A stretch of 64,000 bases of DNA from Usnea hakonensis (taxonomy: Eukaryota; Ascomycota; Lecanoromycetes; Lecanorales; Parmeliaceae), in the NCBI GenBank assembly GCA_013423325.1, contig BLJB01000140.1, positions 58,586 to 122,585 of the forward strand, written 5' to 3'. The translations under genes were made by a program, and so were the position numbers. Below, one piece after another: positions 36,845-47,570 of the stretch (its first letter is position 1; every line of letters starts with the position of its first letter). The notes under the pieces are model-generated. The model worked only from the letters and a program-made list of their open reading frames with translations. It was not told where the DNA came from and made no database searches.

Positions 36845-37141
36845 ACTACATGGATAGACGGGTAAAAGTTGGGCCTTGCTGGGCCCTTGTGGCTACCTCA
36901 CTTCGATTCATGAATATATTGGAAGCTTCGTGATTTTGTACACTCAAGAATCTCAAAGTGTCAATAAGACTGATTTTCTCTTGAAATGAAGAATTCTCAT
37001 GAACATATCGTTTCAAGAGCACTGTCCTCTGCTCATTCAGCTAACGCCTCTTACTTAGCTCCTCTCGCATCTCAGCTAATGATTTGTCATACTTTAGCAC
37101 AACAGATACGTCCATTTTGAACCCCCACCCTTTCCCGGAGA

Positions 37142-37996
37142 CTATTCCTCGTCCTCCGCTTCGCGCTCACTATTTATCTCGAAACGCTTGTATGGCACCC
37201 TTTTATATGAAGGATGCATTGGTGACGGTACGGGCTGGATCGTATGTAAATCTGGTATGATCGTATATTGTTGGCAGGCCACAACATTCCACGGGCGATA
37301 CTCGATGTGTTCGATATTGTTCCCCCTTGCCGGACCCAGCTCCGGTTCTAGTATACTATTCACAATAGCTCCGATCCTCATCCTGTCATCCAAAGTCCAG
37401 GATTTTGGTGTGCGCGTGGCTTCGATGACAAGAACTTTGAATCCGATAAACATTTGCGCGAATTCGAAGAGTCTCCGGATCCACTGTTCGGCCTCTGCTG
37501 AGGAGGCTGAAGAGGAATGAGGGCCGAAATCAAGCTTGATGAGCATTTGGTTTCGGCAGATTTCGGGACTACCAAAGTCGCAGGCGGGTCTGAAGTCCAA
37601 AGGTCTAGGGGCATCCATTGATCGCAATGCAGACGACAGACTACTTTCGGACGTTCGATGTGCAATGCGACGGTAGAGATTACATTGCAGCTCGAAGTTT
37701 TGGATCAGCGAAGTATGCTCCAGAACTCGGTAATAGTGGTTGATGTGATGTTGGTTCAATCCAGCAATTTGACGCGAGACCCCGGATTGGTAGAATGCGA
37801 GTTGTGCTTCGGCGTTGATCATCCGAGAGACACGTAAAATGTCAAGATGGCCGCCGGAGAAGAGAATGGCGTAAATCATTTCACGGATCTCTGGCGGTAG
37901 GCGAGGCAAGATAGCCCCTGCTGGGTTTTCATTTCGCTGCCAAATTCGCCGACTTCGCCGTAAAGTAGGTCCAGCTCGGTTTGTTGCAGGAGCCAT
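37142..37996 (-). CDS. F-box-like domain protein
   Basis: Single exon, 284 aa. The frame is open upstream to 38194, but the first ATG is at 37996 and the region before it is a GT/CT simple repeat. After a basic N-terminus (RRSRRIWQRNENPAG), residues about 29-70 read LPRLPPEIREMIYAILFSG followed by LDILRVSRMINAEAQLAFYQ. This is the usual form of the short F-box-like helix pair in fungal proteins (LPxEIRxxIY, then LLxVxRxINxEA). These proteins may link substrates to an SCF ubiquitin ligase, though many are uncharacterised. The rest contains a segment on measured strand/helix character (FKVLVIEATRTPKSW) and a charged tail (SEREAEDEE). No partner is suggested by the neighbourhood. Confidence 0.72.
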   Translation of the reverse strand: MAPATNRAGPTLRRSRRIWQRNENPAGAILPRLPPEIREMIYAILFSGGHLDILRVSRMINAEAQLAFYQSGVSRQIAGLNQHHINHYYRVLEHTSLIQNFELQCNLYRRIAHRTSESSLSSALRSMDAPRPLDFRPACDFGSPEICRNQMLIKLDFGPHSSSASSAEAEQWIRRLFEFAQMFIGFKVLVIEATRTPKSWTLDDRMRIGAIVNSILEPELGPARGNNIEHIEYRPWNVVACQQYTIIPDLHTIQPVPSPMHPSYKRVPYKRFEINSEREAEDEE

Positions 37997-39714
37997 TACT
38001 GATAATGTGCAAAGTCGCGTTTGTTCTTCTGGATTTGGTTCAAGAATAGTTGATCTGTCTGTCTGTGTCTGTCTGTGTGAGTGAGTAAGTAAGTGTGTGT
38101 GTGTGTATAGGTACGTTGGTGTGAAACGGCGTCTGTGAAAGAAGGTTCGAAAATGTGAAGTTACATGGAGCTTTATATGTGGAAAAACCTTCACATTAAG
38201 GTTAATTGTCTGTTACTAAGGATCTTGACCCTATAAAAATATTTGAACAATATTCAACACCGAACCGTGCACTTTCCACATTATTGCTAACACTCCGCTT
38301 CCGTGGAATAAACCTGGCTTCTGAGTACGAAACACTACCCACATTGCTGGTGGCCTCGAGAACCATTGATAGAACCCACTCTGTGGAAACTGAAGAGTAG
38401 TATCTTACTACCACTCACAATAATTCATCTACCCGAATGGGTTTCTATACCTCGCCATGTCCCCCATTCCCCCCAAACAAACATATTCACATCTTCATAA
38501 CAACACAAAGAAATCAAAAAAGAAGCTCCCATGCACGCAACGTCACGCACCTACTCCCATTTCACATTCTCCCTCGCCATCCCTCCCCCCAAAGCAAATC
38601 CATATACTTTACACAATCACCCCCCAACAATGCATTTCCCATCCCCAAGTCCGCAAGCCTAGATAGCAAACAAGACACTTCTACCCGACACCACGCACAT
38701 ACACTCCCATTGAAACCTCGCTTATCCCCTCATACTCTAGAGCTTTCTATGGTCCAGCAATAGTTTCCTTCAGCTTTATCTATGCCTATCAATGTGTGCG
38801 TGAGCGCGTGGATGGACATGTCCGTTTTGTTTGAGATTTGATTATTGATGATGACGACGGTAAATAGGTAGGAGGATGGAGGGTGTTGGTTTTGAGCTGG
38901 TTTGTGCTGTTGCGGTGTTGTCTTGGGATTCTTGAGGGGTTGGGTTTTTCTTTTTTCTCTCTTCAGTTCTGGATTGGTGGGGTTGGTACGGCTTCTCAAG
39001 AGAGTGGGAGATCAATTTTTCTGGGAAGATTCTTGCACCACAAATTGTTCTGGTTTTACGATAGATAGCGTGCGTTGTCATTGTTCGAGTTTGCTAGGTG
39101 GAAGATGGCATTTGTCGTACTATGGGTTCTGTACTTGGGGGTAATCAGATCGTTGGGTGATGGTTGTGTGGTTCAGCATGTTAGCATACATCTTCAATAT
39201 ACCCAAATTGTGTGGGGATGCAAGAACAGAGTGGGATACTAGGATACTGCAAAGATGGTTTAAAAGCTGCTCTTCGACTATGTTATGCAGGATCTAAAAG
39301 CTTTGTAGAGAATTGCTGACATCAGGAGGTTGACATGTTGAATCATAAGTGATAGATGTTTTATAAGTCTTTGCGTACTTTTCATAAAAGGTCTAGATAA
39401 GTGAGTGTGCAGCTTGAGCTCTGCTGGTCTATAGATGTTTGTTTCCAAGCAGATGAGGCAATCACAACTTGTAGAACTTGAACATCTTGCGACTCTGGTT
39501 TATCTCCTATTGAAGTTGCAGTCATATCCAACTCTTCGACGCTGAAATAGAATACCGTATATAGGACTTGGACTGGTACAAGAGCGGTACCATGAGGATA
39601 GTTGTGATTCCTTTGATTGGTTCAGTGGGAACACGTTGAACAAGAGTTTAGCACCAATGCGAGACTTACAGGATACCGCGAACACACACGCGATGGTAAA
39701 GAAATCCAAACATT
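37997..39714. other. Intergenic region with paired low-complexity tracts
   Basis: After the F-box-like gene leader comes a C/A-rich tract (about 38440-38720), then a G/T-rich tract (about 38870-39010). Frames here are low-complexity only. From 39100 to 39714 the composition is ordinary and I see nothing else. Confidence 0.5.
38040..38110. repeat. GTCT/GT/AAGT microsatellite in the F-box-like gene leader
   Basis: TCTGTCTGTGTC units pass into GAGTAAGT and then a (GT)n run just upstream of the ATG at 37996, probably within the 5' UTR. Confidence 0.7.
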
Positions 39715-40092
39715 TCATCTCTTTTTCAGAGGGTTCTTTCCTTTGGTACGCACAGCTTGCGCCCGATCTCGTTCCACTTCTTGTGCCCGCCATCCCTGCT
39801 CCTTTTCTGTGGCTTCCTTGACTTTCCTCGCGGCCGCCTATTATTCCCATGTCAGTCTGCCTGCATTGAACGAAGTACACAGCAAATTGAAGCTCACTTT
39901 ATGGCGACCCGCGCACCTGATACAAACTTCCTCTTTCAAGTGGATCCAGCCCTCACATAGTGGATTCGGGCATACCATCTGGTGCGTACGGCAGCACTTG
40001 TCAACAACGACACAGGCGCCCTTTTTGACATAATACGGTACCTTCCTTCCGGGACAGTGATGCGTTGTCCCGGTACCTGGCCCTTGAGGCAT
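39715..40092 (-). CDS. Small cysteine-rich protein with a basic/charged tail
   Basis: Exons 40092-39898 and 39837-39715, 60-bp phase-0 intron, 105 aa. Exon 1 holds eight cysteines in about 50 residues: THHCPG, GACVVVDKCCRTHQMVC, PLCEGW and EEVCIRCAG. The spacing (C-x2-C near the end, CC in the middle) suggests zinc or another metal, or a knuckle-like fold; there is no signal peptide, so disulphides are less likely. Splicing removes an early stop region and yields a highly charged helix, GRHKAAARKVKEATEKEQGW, ending in NPLKKR. I do not recognise a named family. The combination of a compact Cys domain and a Lys/Glu/Arg helix would fit a nucleic-acid- or protein-binding adaptor, but this is inference. 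Confidence 0.68.
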
Positions 40093-40440
40093 GCTGATAC
40101 GGAGACTGCTGAAACGGAGTATTTATATAACGTACAAAAGGCTTGGCCAAGGTGAGAGGCCTGAGGGATGTATGTAACATGATGTTCATGAAAAGGGGGG
40201 AGCACTTGCACTTGAAGGGCCAGGTAGGTACTGGCTTTGTTCGACTCGTTCAATAGATCAAAGAGAAGCCATTGAAGTGGCGTTACCGTTCGCAGTAGGC
40301 ATATGACTGCAAAGGGAAGCGCGAGTCAAATGCGGAGAGGGAACAATACATCACTGAAGGGGGAGCAAGTACGCTTGCACAAGATCATGCCAGCACGGGA
40401 CTCTTTGAATCGCCAAATGAATAGAGTTTGTCTAAAGCAA
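40093..40440. other. Short intergenic region
   Basis: The 348 bp between the Cys-rich gene start and the APH-type gene stop hold no recognisable feature. Confidence 0.4.
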
Positions 40441-42204
40441 TTACTCAGATGCGGTATCCATGCTAGGTTCGTCCAGAAGATCATTCTCCTCCAAGCTTTC
40501 ACCGCTGGTAAGGTCTTTATGGTCACCATCGTCATTCTTTGGGTTTTTCTTCGAACCGTACAGCGAATCCCACTCTTTCAAGAACTTCTCAGCCCTTGTA
40601 GTGGCCATTTGGTCTTGATTACCGTGCTGAGCAAAGTAGAACAGCTCTCGAGCCAGACGGAAACCTGGTTGATATGCAAACCATTCCCAGTCAAAGCCAA
40701 CGGTCTCTTCGAAGACTTCTTTAATCTCTTCTTGCTCTGGAGTTGATGGTGTACCATCCACTTCATTTCCATTTGAATCATAATCCGTCTTACTGGTCCA
40801 AAGCCAGGAAAGCGGAGCGCAAGAAACAAATGTGGGAACGAAGGCAGCACTGTCCCAGTCGACAATGCCTGAGATGGTTGGTGCGCCGTCTGGTTGGATT
40901 TGTACCATAAAGTTGCGGGCTGCGAGATCGAAATGATGAAGACAATTCTGGCCGTCGCCCAGAAAGCCAAATTCTTCCATTTCTCTTGCTGCTTTCACGA
41001 ATCGAATTTGATAATCCCAGTAAAGTATCTGGTCTGGGCTCTGGAGGAGCTCGTGCGCCAACCACTGCCCAAATTGAGTACCAAACCAGTGTAAAGGGTC
41101 TTGTTGGCTTGTTGCAGTTGCTTCATTCGGTTTGAAATCAGGAATCTTAGACTTCCAGTCCTCGTCGTAGGCGGACTTGACGTCAAAGGGGCGGACAATG
41201 TAACTTTGGGCTCCGCCGTCTCCTGAAGCCTCGATGATACCGGGCGTAGGGTTTTTCACAGCTTGTAACGCAAGGACTATCTTGCCGATCTCTTTTGCAA
41301 TCTTGCAGCGATGATCATGAGTAAAGTCGTTCCACACTGTACGTAACGAAACTCCGTGCAGTCGACTTTGTACTACGTAACCACTCTCGAGAGGATTTTT
41401 AGCCGTCACGTCAAACCTGATGACATCTGCCACTGGAAGGGTAGTGTTTTGGCGAACGTAGCGCAAAATGGCAACTTCCCGCTCAATGTGTCCATATGCC
41501 GCCATTTCCGGCCGTGGGGCCCGCAAAATGAGATGTTTAGAATCATCAGCACCGGTATCTTTGACTGATATACCAGTAACTCGATTGTAGGTGCCGCCGT
41601 CTAAGCGCTCGATCACGAACTCTTTTTCGGACGACGGAGACAAGAAGCGGCGCAATTTCTTAACCCGCACCGCATCTAGAATGCGGGATTTCGTAGCGCC
41701 GCCAACACCACGTTCGGAGGTCGCTATCCCAGGCTCGGCGGGCCAGAGCATGTGACACAGCGATTTGACACGAATCTGATATTGAGTGAATGGCTCTTGG
41801 TCATACTTTAGTGTAGAGGTTCGTGAGTCAGTCAAGCTGAGCGCGAGTGACTCGTTTGGTGACTCTGGTGGTTTCTGGGTATCTTGCGGAGGTTCTGGCA
41901 GAATCTTATCGTGGCCAGTATCAATACTGGCCGTGTTCACAGATAGGAATGACTCGTTGGCCGGTAGGAAAATATCTTCAGAGTCGCTTGGCGGTCCGAT
42001 AAGAACTGTATCGTCGACAGGATGGCCACTGTCCGCAGATAGCATAGTTTCTGACTCCATGCTCATGAAGAAAGTTGGTCGGAGGAATCCAGGGAGCTCT
42101 GAAGACCAGGTTTTCAAAGAAGGGAGATTATTAGGCAGCACTTCGGCTAGGCAGACAGTATTTACCTTGCGATTTCCGCATGCGTGCCTCACAAAGAAAA
42201 CCAT
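40441..42204 (-). CDS. Phosphotransferase-family (APH-type kinase-like) protein
   Basis: Single exon, 587 aa from ATG 42204; a later in-frame ATG at about 42066 is also possible. The first 180 residues are polar and probably disordered. The kinase-like fold then shows FVIERLDGGTYNRVTGISV (nucleotide-binding strands), EREVAILRYVR, and LPVADVIRFDVTAKNPLESG, typical of fungal APH-domain proteins. The catalytic loop is CLHHFDLAARNFMV (H-x-D...N, Asp near 426), followed by the metal-binding IVDWDSAAFVP (Asp near 448). All catalytic residues are present. Relatives include aminoglycoside phosphotransferases and choline/hydroxylysine kinases; most fungal members have unknown small-molecule substrates. 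The tail (about 545-587) is acidic. Cytosolic, as no signal or membrane segment is seen. Confidence 0.82.
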   Translation of the reverse strand: MVFFVRHACGNRKVNTVCLAEVLPNNLPSLKTWSSELPGFLRPTFFMSMESETMLSADSGHPVDDTVLIGPPSDSEDIFLPANESFLSVNTASIDTGHDKILPEPPQDTQKPPESPNESLALSLTDSRTSTLKYDQEPFTQYQIRVKSLCHMLWPAEPGIATSERGVGGATKSRILDAVRVKKLRRFLSPSSEKEFVIERLDGGTYNRVTGISVKDTGADDSKHLILRAPRPEMAAYGHIEREVAILRYVRQNTTLPVADVIRFDVTAKNPLESGYVVQSRLHGVSLRTVWNDFTHDHRCKIAKEIGKIVLALQAVKNPTPGIIEASGDGGAQSYIVRPFDVKSAYDEDWKSKIPDFKPNEATATSQQDPLHWFGTQFGQWLAHELLQSPDQILYWDYQIRFVKAAREMEEFGFLGDGQNCLHHFDLAARNFMVQIQPDGAPTISGIVDWDSAAFVPTFVSCAPLSWLWTSKTDYDSNGNEVDGTPSTPEQEEIKEVFEETVGFDWEWFAYQPGFRLARELFYFAQHGNQDQMATTRAEKFLKEWDSLYGSKKNPKNDDGDHKDLTSGESLEENDLLDEPSMDTASE

Positions 42205-43904
42205 TGTGCAAGAAATGAAATTGAAACGAACGGAATGTGCCGACGAACAAAGAGTGTCTCACATCGCTGATTTCGTTCCGCCCTTGACGGTGGCTCATGC
42301 TCCCCTTGAGATGACGAGAGCATGATTCACTCAGTACGAGAGTTGCCCTCGACGGAAAACTGTTCATTCCCAGTTCAATGGTTCTTCTTGTTCGGTCGTA
42401 AGTGTGGATGACAGAAGAGCAAGTTGCTGCGTGCTTAGTCATCTCGAATCTCTGAGAGTGAAATTGTTCAGACTGCCCTTTAAAAAAAATCATAACAACT
42501 CGTGGATCAATAGAGAGATGGCGATATTGATGTGTTCCCAGTTCGCTAAGCACCAAAGTGCCAGTCATGGACACGATCTGTAGCATTTGCGAAAAGCTCC
42601 GGTTCAGCCCAGTTTTAATGTGGAGCAATCGATAGGAGACTACCGTATCCATGCGGATTGTCATGGCCATGATTTGGCGGGTGATTTGCTCTTGCTTTAA
42701 GGCCTCTCGGCAGAAGCTAGCTTTCTACTGTTGCATGAATAGCTCCTTCTCGGAAGATCAATCCATCATTTTTACCATTCACTTCTTGACACCCAAATTC
42801 ACACACGCAATGAGCTACCATCGCTACACGGATCATATCATCTTTTCCCACAAACCGAAGACTGGAATATCACGTCTGTGACATCTACTGAATTTCCGAG
42901 GGTTGATCTAAGCTTCGAAGACGATTTAAGGTTTCACAAAGGTTAAGGCTATAAGTAAGAGAATGACGATATGTCTCCGAAGGTGGTGTGCTTCGAATAT
43001 GCCTTAATGACACATCTTTCCACATTGATGGTCCATCCCCGGCATCCATGAGCAAAGTCAATATATGTGCTCGGGGCAGCCGAGCAATTCCGTCTTGAGG
43101 ACACGTCGAGCGAGTGCTTTGCTCGAGGTTACACAATGTCAAGATAGCATATGTCTCCAGCAAAGTCAAAGTTACCACATTTACAGAACCAGGAGACCAT
43201 GTTTCTATTCCCCTCCTGCAGCTCCTTGGCCCGTTAAGGGAGGCAAGCTCTCGGTAGCGGAAGGATGACATCAAATCATTCGAGCCGTGATCCCGGCAAC
43301 GCTTCATCAGACTCTTCCCAAAGCCCATCAAGGTTCGTTTCGAAATCGGTTTCCCACGCGGGTCGCCCCTCGAATTATCATTGGTGGCGCTGATAGTATA
43401 AACTTAAGGACGCGGCACTGTGGTTAGATACCTCGGCATAATCGCGCCACGCACGAGGCACTCAGGGATACCAGATGCCTGAGTGCTACCCAGCCATACA
43501 CGGAATTAATCTATTACTACTATTAGAGTATACTTCCACCCTCTCTGCACTTTTCAAGCAGACGAAAGTTCAGAAGTCAACAACCATACACACCCTCAGC
43601 TTATTGTTACAAATTCGACTGAGTAAAGTCGTTGATCCTTCATCGGCCACCAATGAAATTTGCCCAGAGCGACCACACTTGGAAGATTTCTTGAAAACAA
43701 ATGTGACTAATGGACTGTTGCGTCGGGCTCCCACTGGGGCGATATCTATGTCGAAACCGAGCAAGACCGAGCAAGATATGTCCAAAAAGCCATTACTAGT
43801 CTCGACGCCTTGGTGGTAGAATTTCTGCGTAGTGGTGCTACACACCACGGATATTTTTATATATCCCAACCGTCCCTCTTCTCTCTACAAGCTCAGCAGT
43901 CATC
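42205..43904. other. Intergenic region between divergent genes
   Basis: About 1.7 kb between the starts of the APH-type gene (-) and a secreted-protein gene (+). A 147-residue minus-strand frame (43328-42885) and a 114-residue plus-strand frame (43475-43819) begin with ATG, but neither shows a known motif, so they are not annotated as genes. Confidence 0.45.
43854..43864 (+). promoter_or_regulatory. Possible TATA element
   Basis: TTTTATATATC about 45 bp before the ATG at 43905, followed by a CT-rich initiator-like stretch. Typical spacing would imply a very short leader. Confidence 0.3.
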
Positions 43905-44713
43905 ATGAAGTTCCTCAACCTCCATCTATTCTCTTCCCTCATCCTAGCAACCCACGCCTCCAGCACCATCCTTGTGCGAAATGCAACAGTAAATACCCAC
44001 TCCTCTGCATAAGTCAAATTCCCTTCACTGAACGTGGCCAAGTACGATGACCTTCCCGCCACCGCAGTGGTCCCGAATACCATCACCACCTACAAAAACC
44101 TGACCTACAACGCCTGGGTCGTGGCCGGGCGCGAGAACGCCGGCGGCATCGCTAGCGAGTCTCAACCCAACAGTGCGCTCACAGCTATAGACCAGCAAAC
44201 GCTACACGGCACGCCTTCGTTCAGCATTGCGAAGCCTTACAAGTCGTTCTCCCCTTTGGACTTCTACTTTGGCTGTGGGCTTCGTACGGACGAGGGTGTT
44301 CTCGGTGCCGCGACTCAGTGAGATTCCAATCCCTCAACCCCCTACAAGACTCTGAGCAGCAATTCTATATCCGCGCCTTTTGACATCTCGCAAACATCTC
44401 TGTCTCCAAAAATCTCGTTGCTAAGTTTACCAACCCTCCACCTCCCACTCACAGAACCAAACCCCCACCCCAACTAACACCCCTTCCTAGATGCACCATC
44501 ACCGTCGCCGGCTTCACAGCCGCTAACGACAAAGAAGTCGCCCTCGCATCATTCACCTTCACCCCGCCCGCCAGCCCCGTTACTCCGGCGCCCATGATCC
44601 ATGCTGTTCTCCCGGATAGCTTCCGCCTGCCGCTGTATAACGTGACCGTCGTCCAGGACAATAAGCTGGCGGCACTGAAGGTTGATAATTTACACTATGA
44701 TGTTTCGAGTTGA
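43905..44713 (+). CDS. Small secreted protein with FYFGC...CTITV signature
   Basis: Exons 43905-43988, 44043-44317, 44491-44713; introns 54 bp (phase 0) and 173 bp (phase 2); 193 aa. The signal peptide is MKFLNLHLFSSLILATHAS. After removal of intron 1 the mature protein begins near YDDLPATAVVPNTITTYKNL. It then has FSPLDFYFGCGLR and, across intron 2, ATQCTITVAGFTA. This (F/Y)DDLP...PxxYxxLxY...FYFGC...CTITVxGF pattern recurs in a widespread but uncharacterised family of ascomycete secreted proteins, with two conserved cysteines that probably pair. N-glycosylation sites are present (NLTY, NVTV). Function unknown. The gene converges on the peptidase gene at 46425. Confidence 0.8.
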
Positions 44714-46424
44714 GGGTATTGGGGCTGAGGCGCGAGGGTTGTGGTGGAGTTTTTGGGAGACTTGGGGAGGGGGGGGGGCGGGGGGGCGGGTTGGATGGTT
44801 GGATGGGGAATTGTTGGTGGGGGGTGTCGCATATATCTGTTTTCAATGTTGTTTATATTATTGGGACCACCTCTGCCATATCATCGTTTTCCTTCAGGCG
44901 CTGATGCCTGAATCATCGCGGATGTGCCTCTCGTTTTTTCGAAAATCCTCGCTGCGAAAAGTAGTAATATTTATCCAGACAAACACATCACGCCCTCCCC
45001 TATCCACAAACCCCACATATACAGAAACCGCCCCCCCCCCCCCCCCCCCCCCTCCCTCCTTATCCTACCTGCCTCCCTTCCAATGAGGTGGAGTGGTGCT
45101 TATGCGTCCTTATACCCCTCATTATACTCTCCACTACGGTATGGTAGAAACGGTTGATACCTAGGTTTCTCGTAAGCGTGGTGTAGGTTTTTAGGAGTAT
45201 TTTGGTGCGGTTAGGGTTGGGGGATGGTGGGGGGGTTGAGGGTGTTTTGTTTTTGTGGCTACTATGGATTGTGGGGGGAGGGGAGTATGAAGGAAGGGAA
45301 AGGAAGGGGGGTTGGATATTGGTGGCTTTCTTACGCTGTGATTGATTGTTTGTTGATTTGTTTGTTGATTTCTTCCCTTTTGGTTTCATGGGGTCAGATG
45401 TGTGTTTACTTTGGGTTTGGATCGAATAGATACTTATGGGGGTCTTCTTAGTGTTGGGGTTATGTCTTTTTAGGTTACTGTTTAGCCTATCCCGAGCGAT
45501 GAGATAGCACAATCAATGCTATAGTTACTCTCTGTGTGCATTACACTATGTGTGTGGTATGTGATGTGGCGATTTGAAGCACTGACTGATCGTTGATTGG
45601 CTGCCGGCCCCATGCGCTTGCGATTCTGTGTACTGGCGTGCCCGTGAGCTGTGGTGAATAGCTTAGTGGTGCCATGTGGGACTCTGTGGCTGTATAGCCT
45701 TTTTTTTTTGAAGATTTTCTATCCTCGTTCGGCATGATTTGTTGATCTTCGAAGTAGAAGGGTAATCAATCACGGAAACAGAAGTCGTCCTATCCCTTTC
45801 GCGATTTCGACGGCCGAGTTTTCAGAGGAGAATACGACTCTCTAGAGCCAAGGACGCGAAAGATGTTCCTCGATTTGGAAGTCGACGTGTAGGACGCTCC
45901 GTGCCTCTTTGAAACCTCTTACTTGGCCGGTAAGATGTGAAGCTGGGAGGATAAGCCTGGCGAGTCGCTGGAACGTCATGGCATCAAACAAACTGGTGCA
46001 AAGTAGCATGGAAGGAGATTGGATCCTCGGCTAATTCGTGTGGTGTTTCACTTGGCAGATAAGGAACAGGTGACTGAGGCAGGGAGATGATGGAGGGATC
46101 CAAGACATCAGCACCAATGGAGACATTCCGACTTGGAAAGAGCATAAACCATGCACTCGGGACATAGGGGGGAAATATAGGACACCTCAAGGAGGATGCA
46201 TATCTGCATTTATAGATATACGGGTCCATGGGTCATGCTGCATCGAAGATAATCAATGTTAGGCTGCATGCCACGGGTCATGCTGCATCGAAGATAATCA
46301 ATGTTAGGCTGCATGCCACGAGAAGGGGGCCGGAGTTGCCACGATCTTGTGGGATGAGAATGCTTCTCTAATGCAGAGACTCGATGCAGGGAGTGCTCTC
46401 TAGACTGTCCGCGGACTCGAGTGG
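44714..46424. other. Intergenic region with G-rich and C-rich tracts and a tandem repeat
   Basis: A G-rich tract (about 44725-44830), a run of C (about 45027-45052) and a G/T-rich tract (about 45170-45460) make up the first half. The second half contains a tandem 45-bp duplication. No gene seen between the convergent neighbours. Confidence 0.55.
46230..46319. repeat. Perfect tandem duplication of a 45-bp unit
   Basis: A unit starting GGGTCATGCTGCATCG and ending CTGCATGCCAC is repeated head to tail without mismatch (46230-46274 and 46275-46319). It indicates a recent slippage duplication or an assembly join. Confidence 0.85.
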
Positions 46425-47570
46425 CTACGGCGCTGTGTTTGGTATATCCACACTAGTCCTAATTGAGTCGTTGCCAGCGGACCCTCCCTCGTAGACAGAC
46501 GTGTTCTGGGATCGCACGCCACCAGTCAATGTCGTATTTGCATCAATCTCCAACAACTCAACGCCACTAGTGTTGATTGATAAACTGTCATACGACGTCC
46601 TCGGCGGTGTTGGAAAATCTGTGCATCCTAATCGAATGTCTGCGACACCTTCATCAGCACGGCCAATTTACTGTCGATCAGGCATTCAAGGCATCCAAGG
46701 CAAAGTCATGAGGACCGACTTACTGGCAGCATAATAGACGTAGTTCTGCGCATTGGCGATAGCACTGCTGCCCGACAACAATGCGCAATCGTTAGGAGCC
46801 GAGACCTCGTGTAATTTTCCAAATTTGGCATATACGTATACATGCGCCAGCTCATGCAACAGTACCCAAAGCTGGTAGTTGACGAGTCGCGATCCGTCAG
46901 CTCGGAAGCGGTTGAAATGCGGATCCACGGGCATGCAAGCTGACTGTGACGAGGAGGGAATAGCAAGGAAGTCCCAGAAGGCGGGACACAGTACGATGGT
47001 ATTCTGAAGATACTTTGAGCCAAAGATTCCAAAGGCCTTTACTGGACTGTCTTCACAGGGTATATATGCGTCTGACTGCCTCCCTCCCAGGCCCCCAGCT
47101 TCCAACGACCATGTGACTTGCTCACGTTCAGTAACACAGATGAACTGGGGGGTCCTTGGTACCCCGAAGGCTCCGGGCGGGGGATCTTTGAGAGCGTAGG
47201 GTCCAGGAGCTACTGGTGTGCCCAGCATGATTTCCGTGTAGATATCATGAACATCCGGAGCGTATGCCACATGTTTGAAGAACGTGGTATACGCATCGCT
47301 GGACTTAAATTGGGAGAGGTCGTTCAGGACCGACTGGAGTGTAGTGTGAAGGGTATTGATGAGGGTGGAGATAGTCGGCCTGTGTCCGGCGCAATTAAAG
47401 ACGGGGTAAGGTCCCGCCATAGCACGTTGTAAAGTGGCTGCAAATGTCAGCGTTGGAGTCATAGCAGACCCATGATATCACTCACGCTGTATATATTGAG
47501 GTCTGGCACATGCTGCGCTCAACAGACCCAAGATCAAACAGCATCGTTCTGTGAATCGGTTCAGCATCAT
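46425..47570 (-). CDS. Secreted HEXXH metallopeptidase, deuterolysin (M35)-like
   Basis: Exons 47570-47486, 47437-46724, 46639-46425; introns 48 and 84 bp, both phase 1; 337 aa. The signal peptide is FTERCCLILGLLSAACA. The zinc motif HELAH near residues 223-227 lies in LWVLLHELAHVYVYAKFG. Splicing joins NAQNYVYYAA to NIRLGCTDFP, which gives the conserved tail of this fungal group. Six or more cysteines (FNCAG, FICV, IPCED, VLCP, DCALL, LGCT) suggest disulphides. M35 enzymes carry a downstream GTxD Asp as third zinc ligand; I do not see that motif, so the protein may belong to a divergent deuterolysin-like group. Expected role: extracellular protein degradation. The C-terminal 60 residues are Ser/Thr/Asn-rich. 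Confidence 0.8.

Noticed and set aside
42885..43328. A 147-residue minus-strand ATG frame
   Set aside because: No recognisable motif, no paralogue in the window and no supporting splice structure; could be chance.
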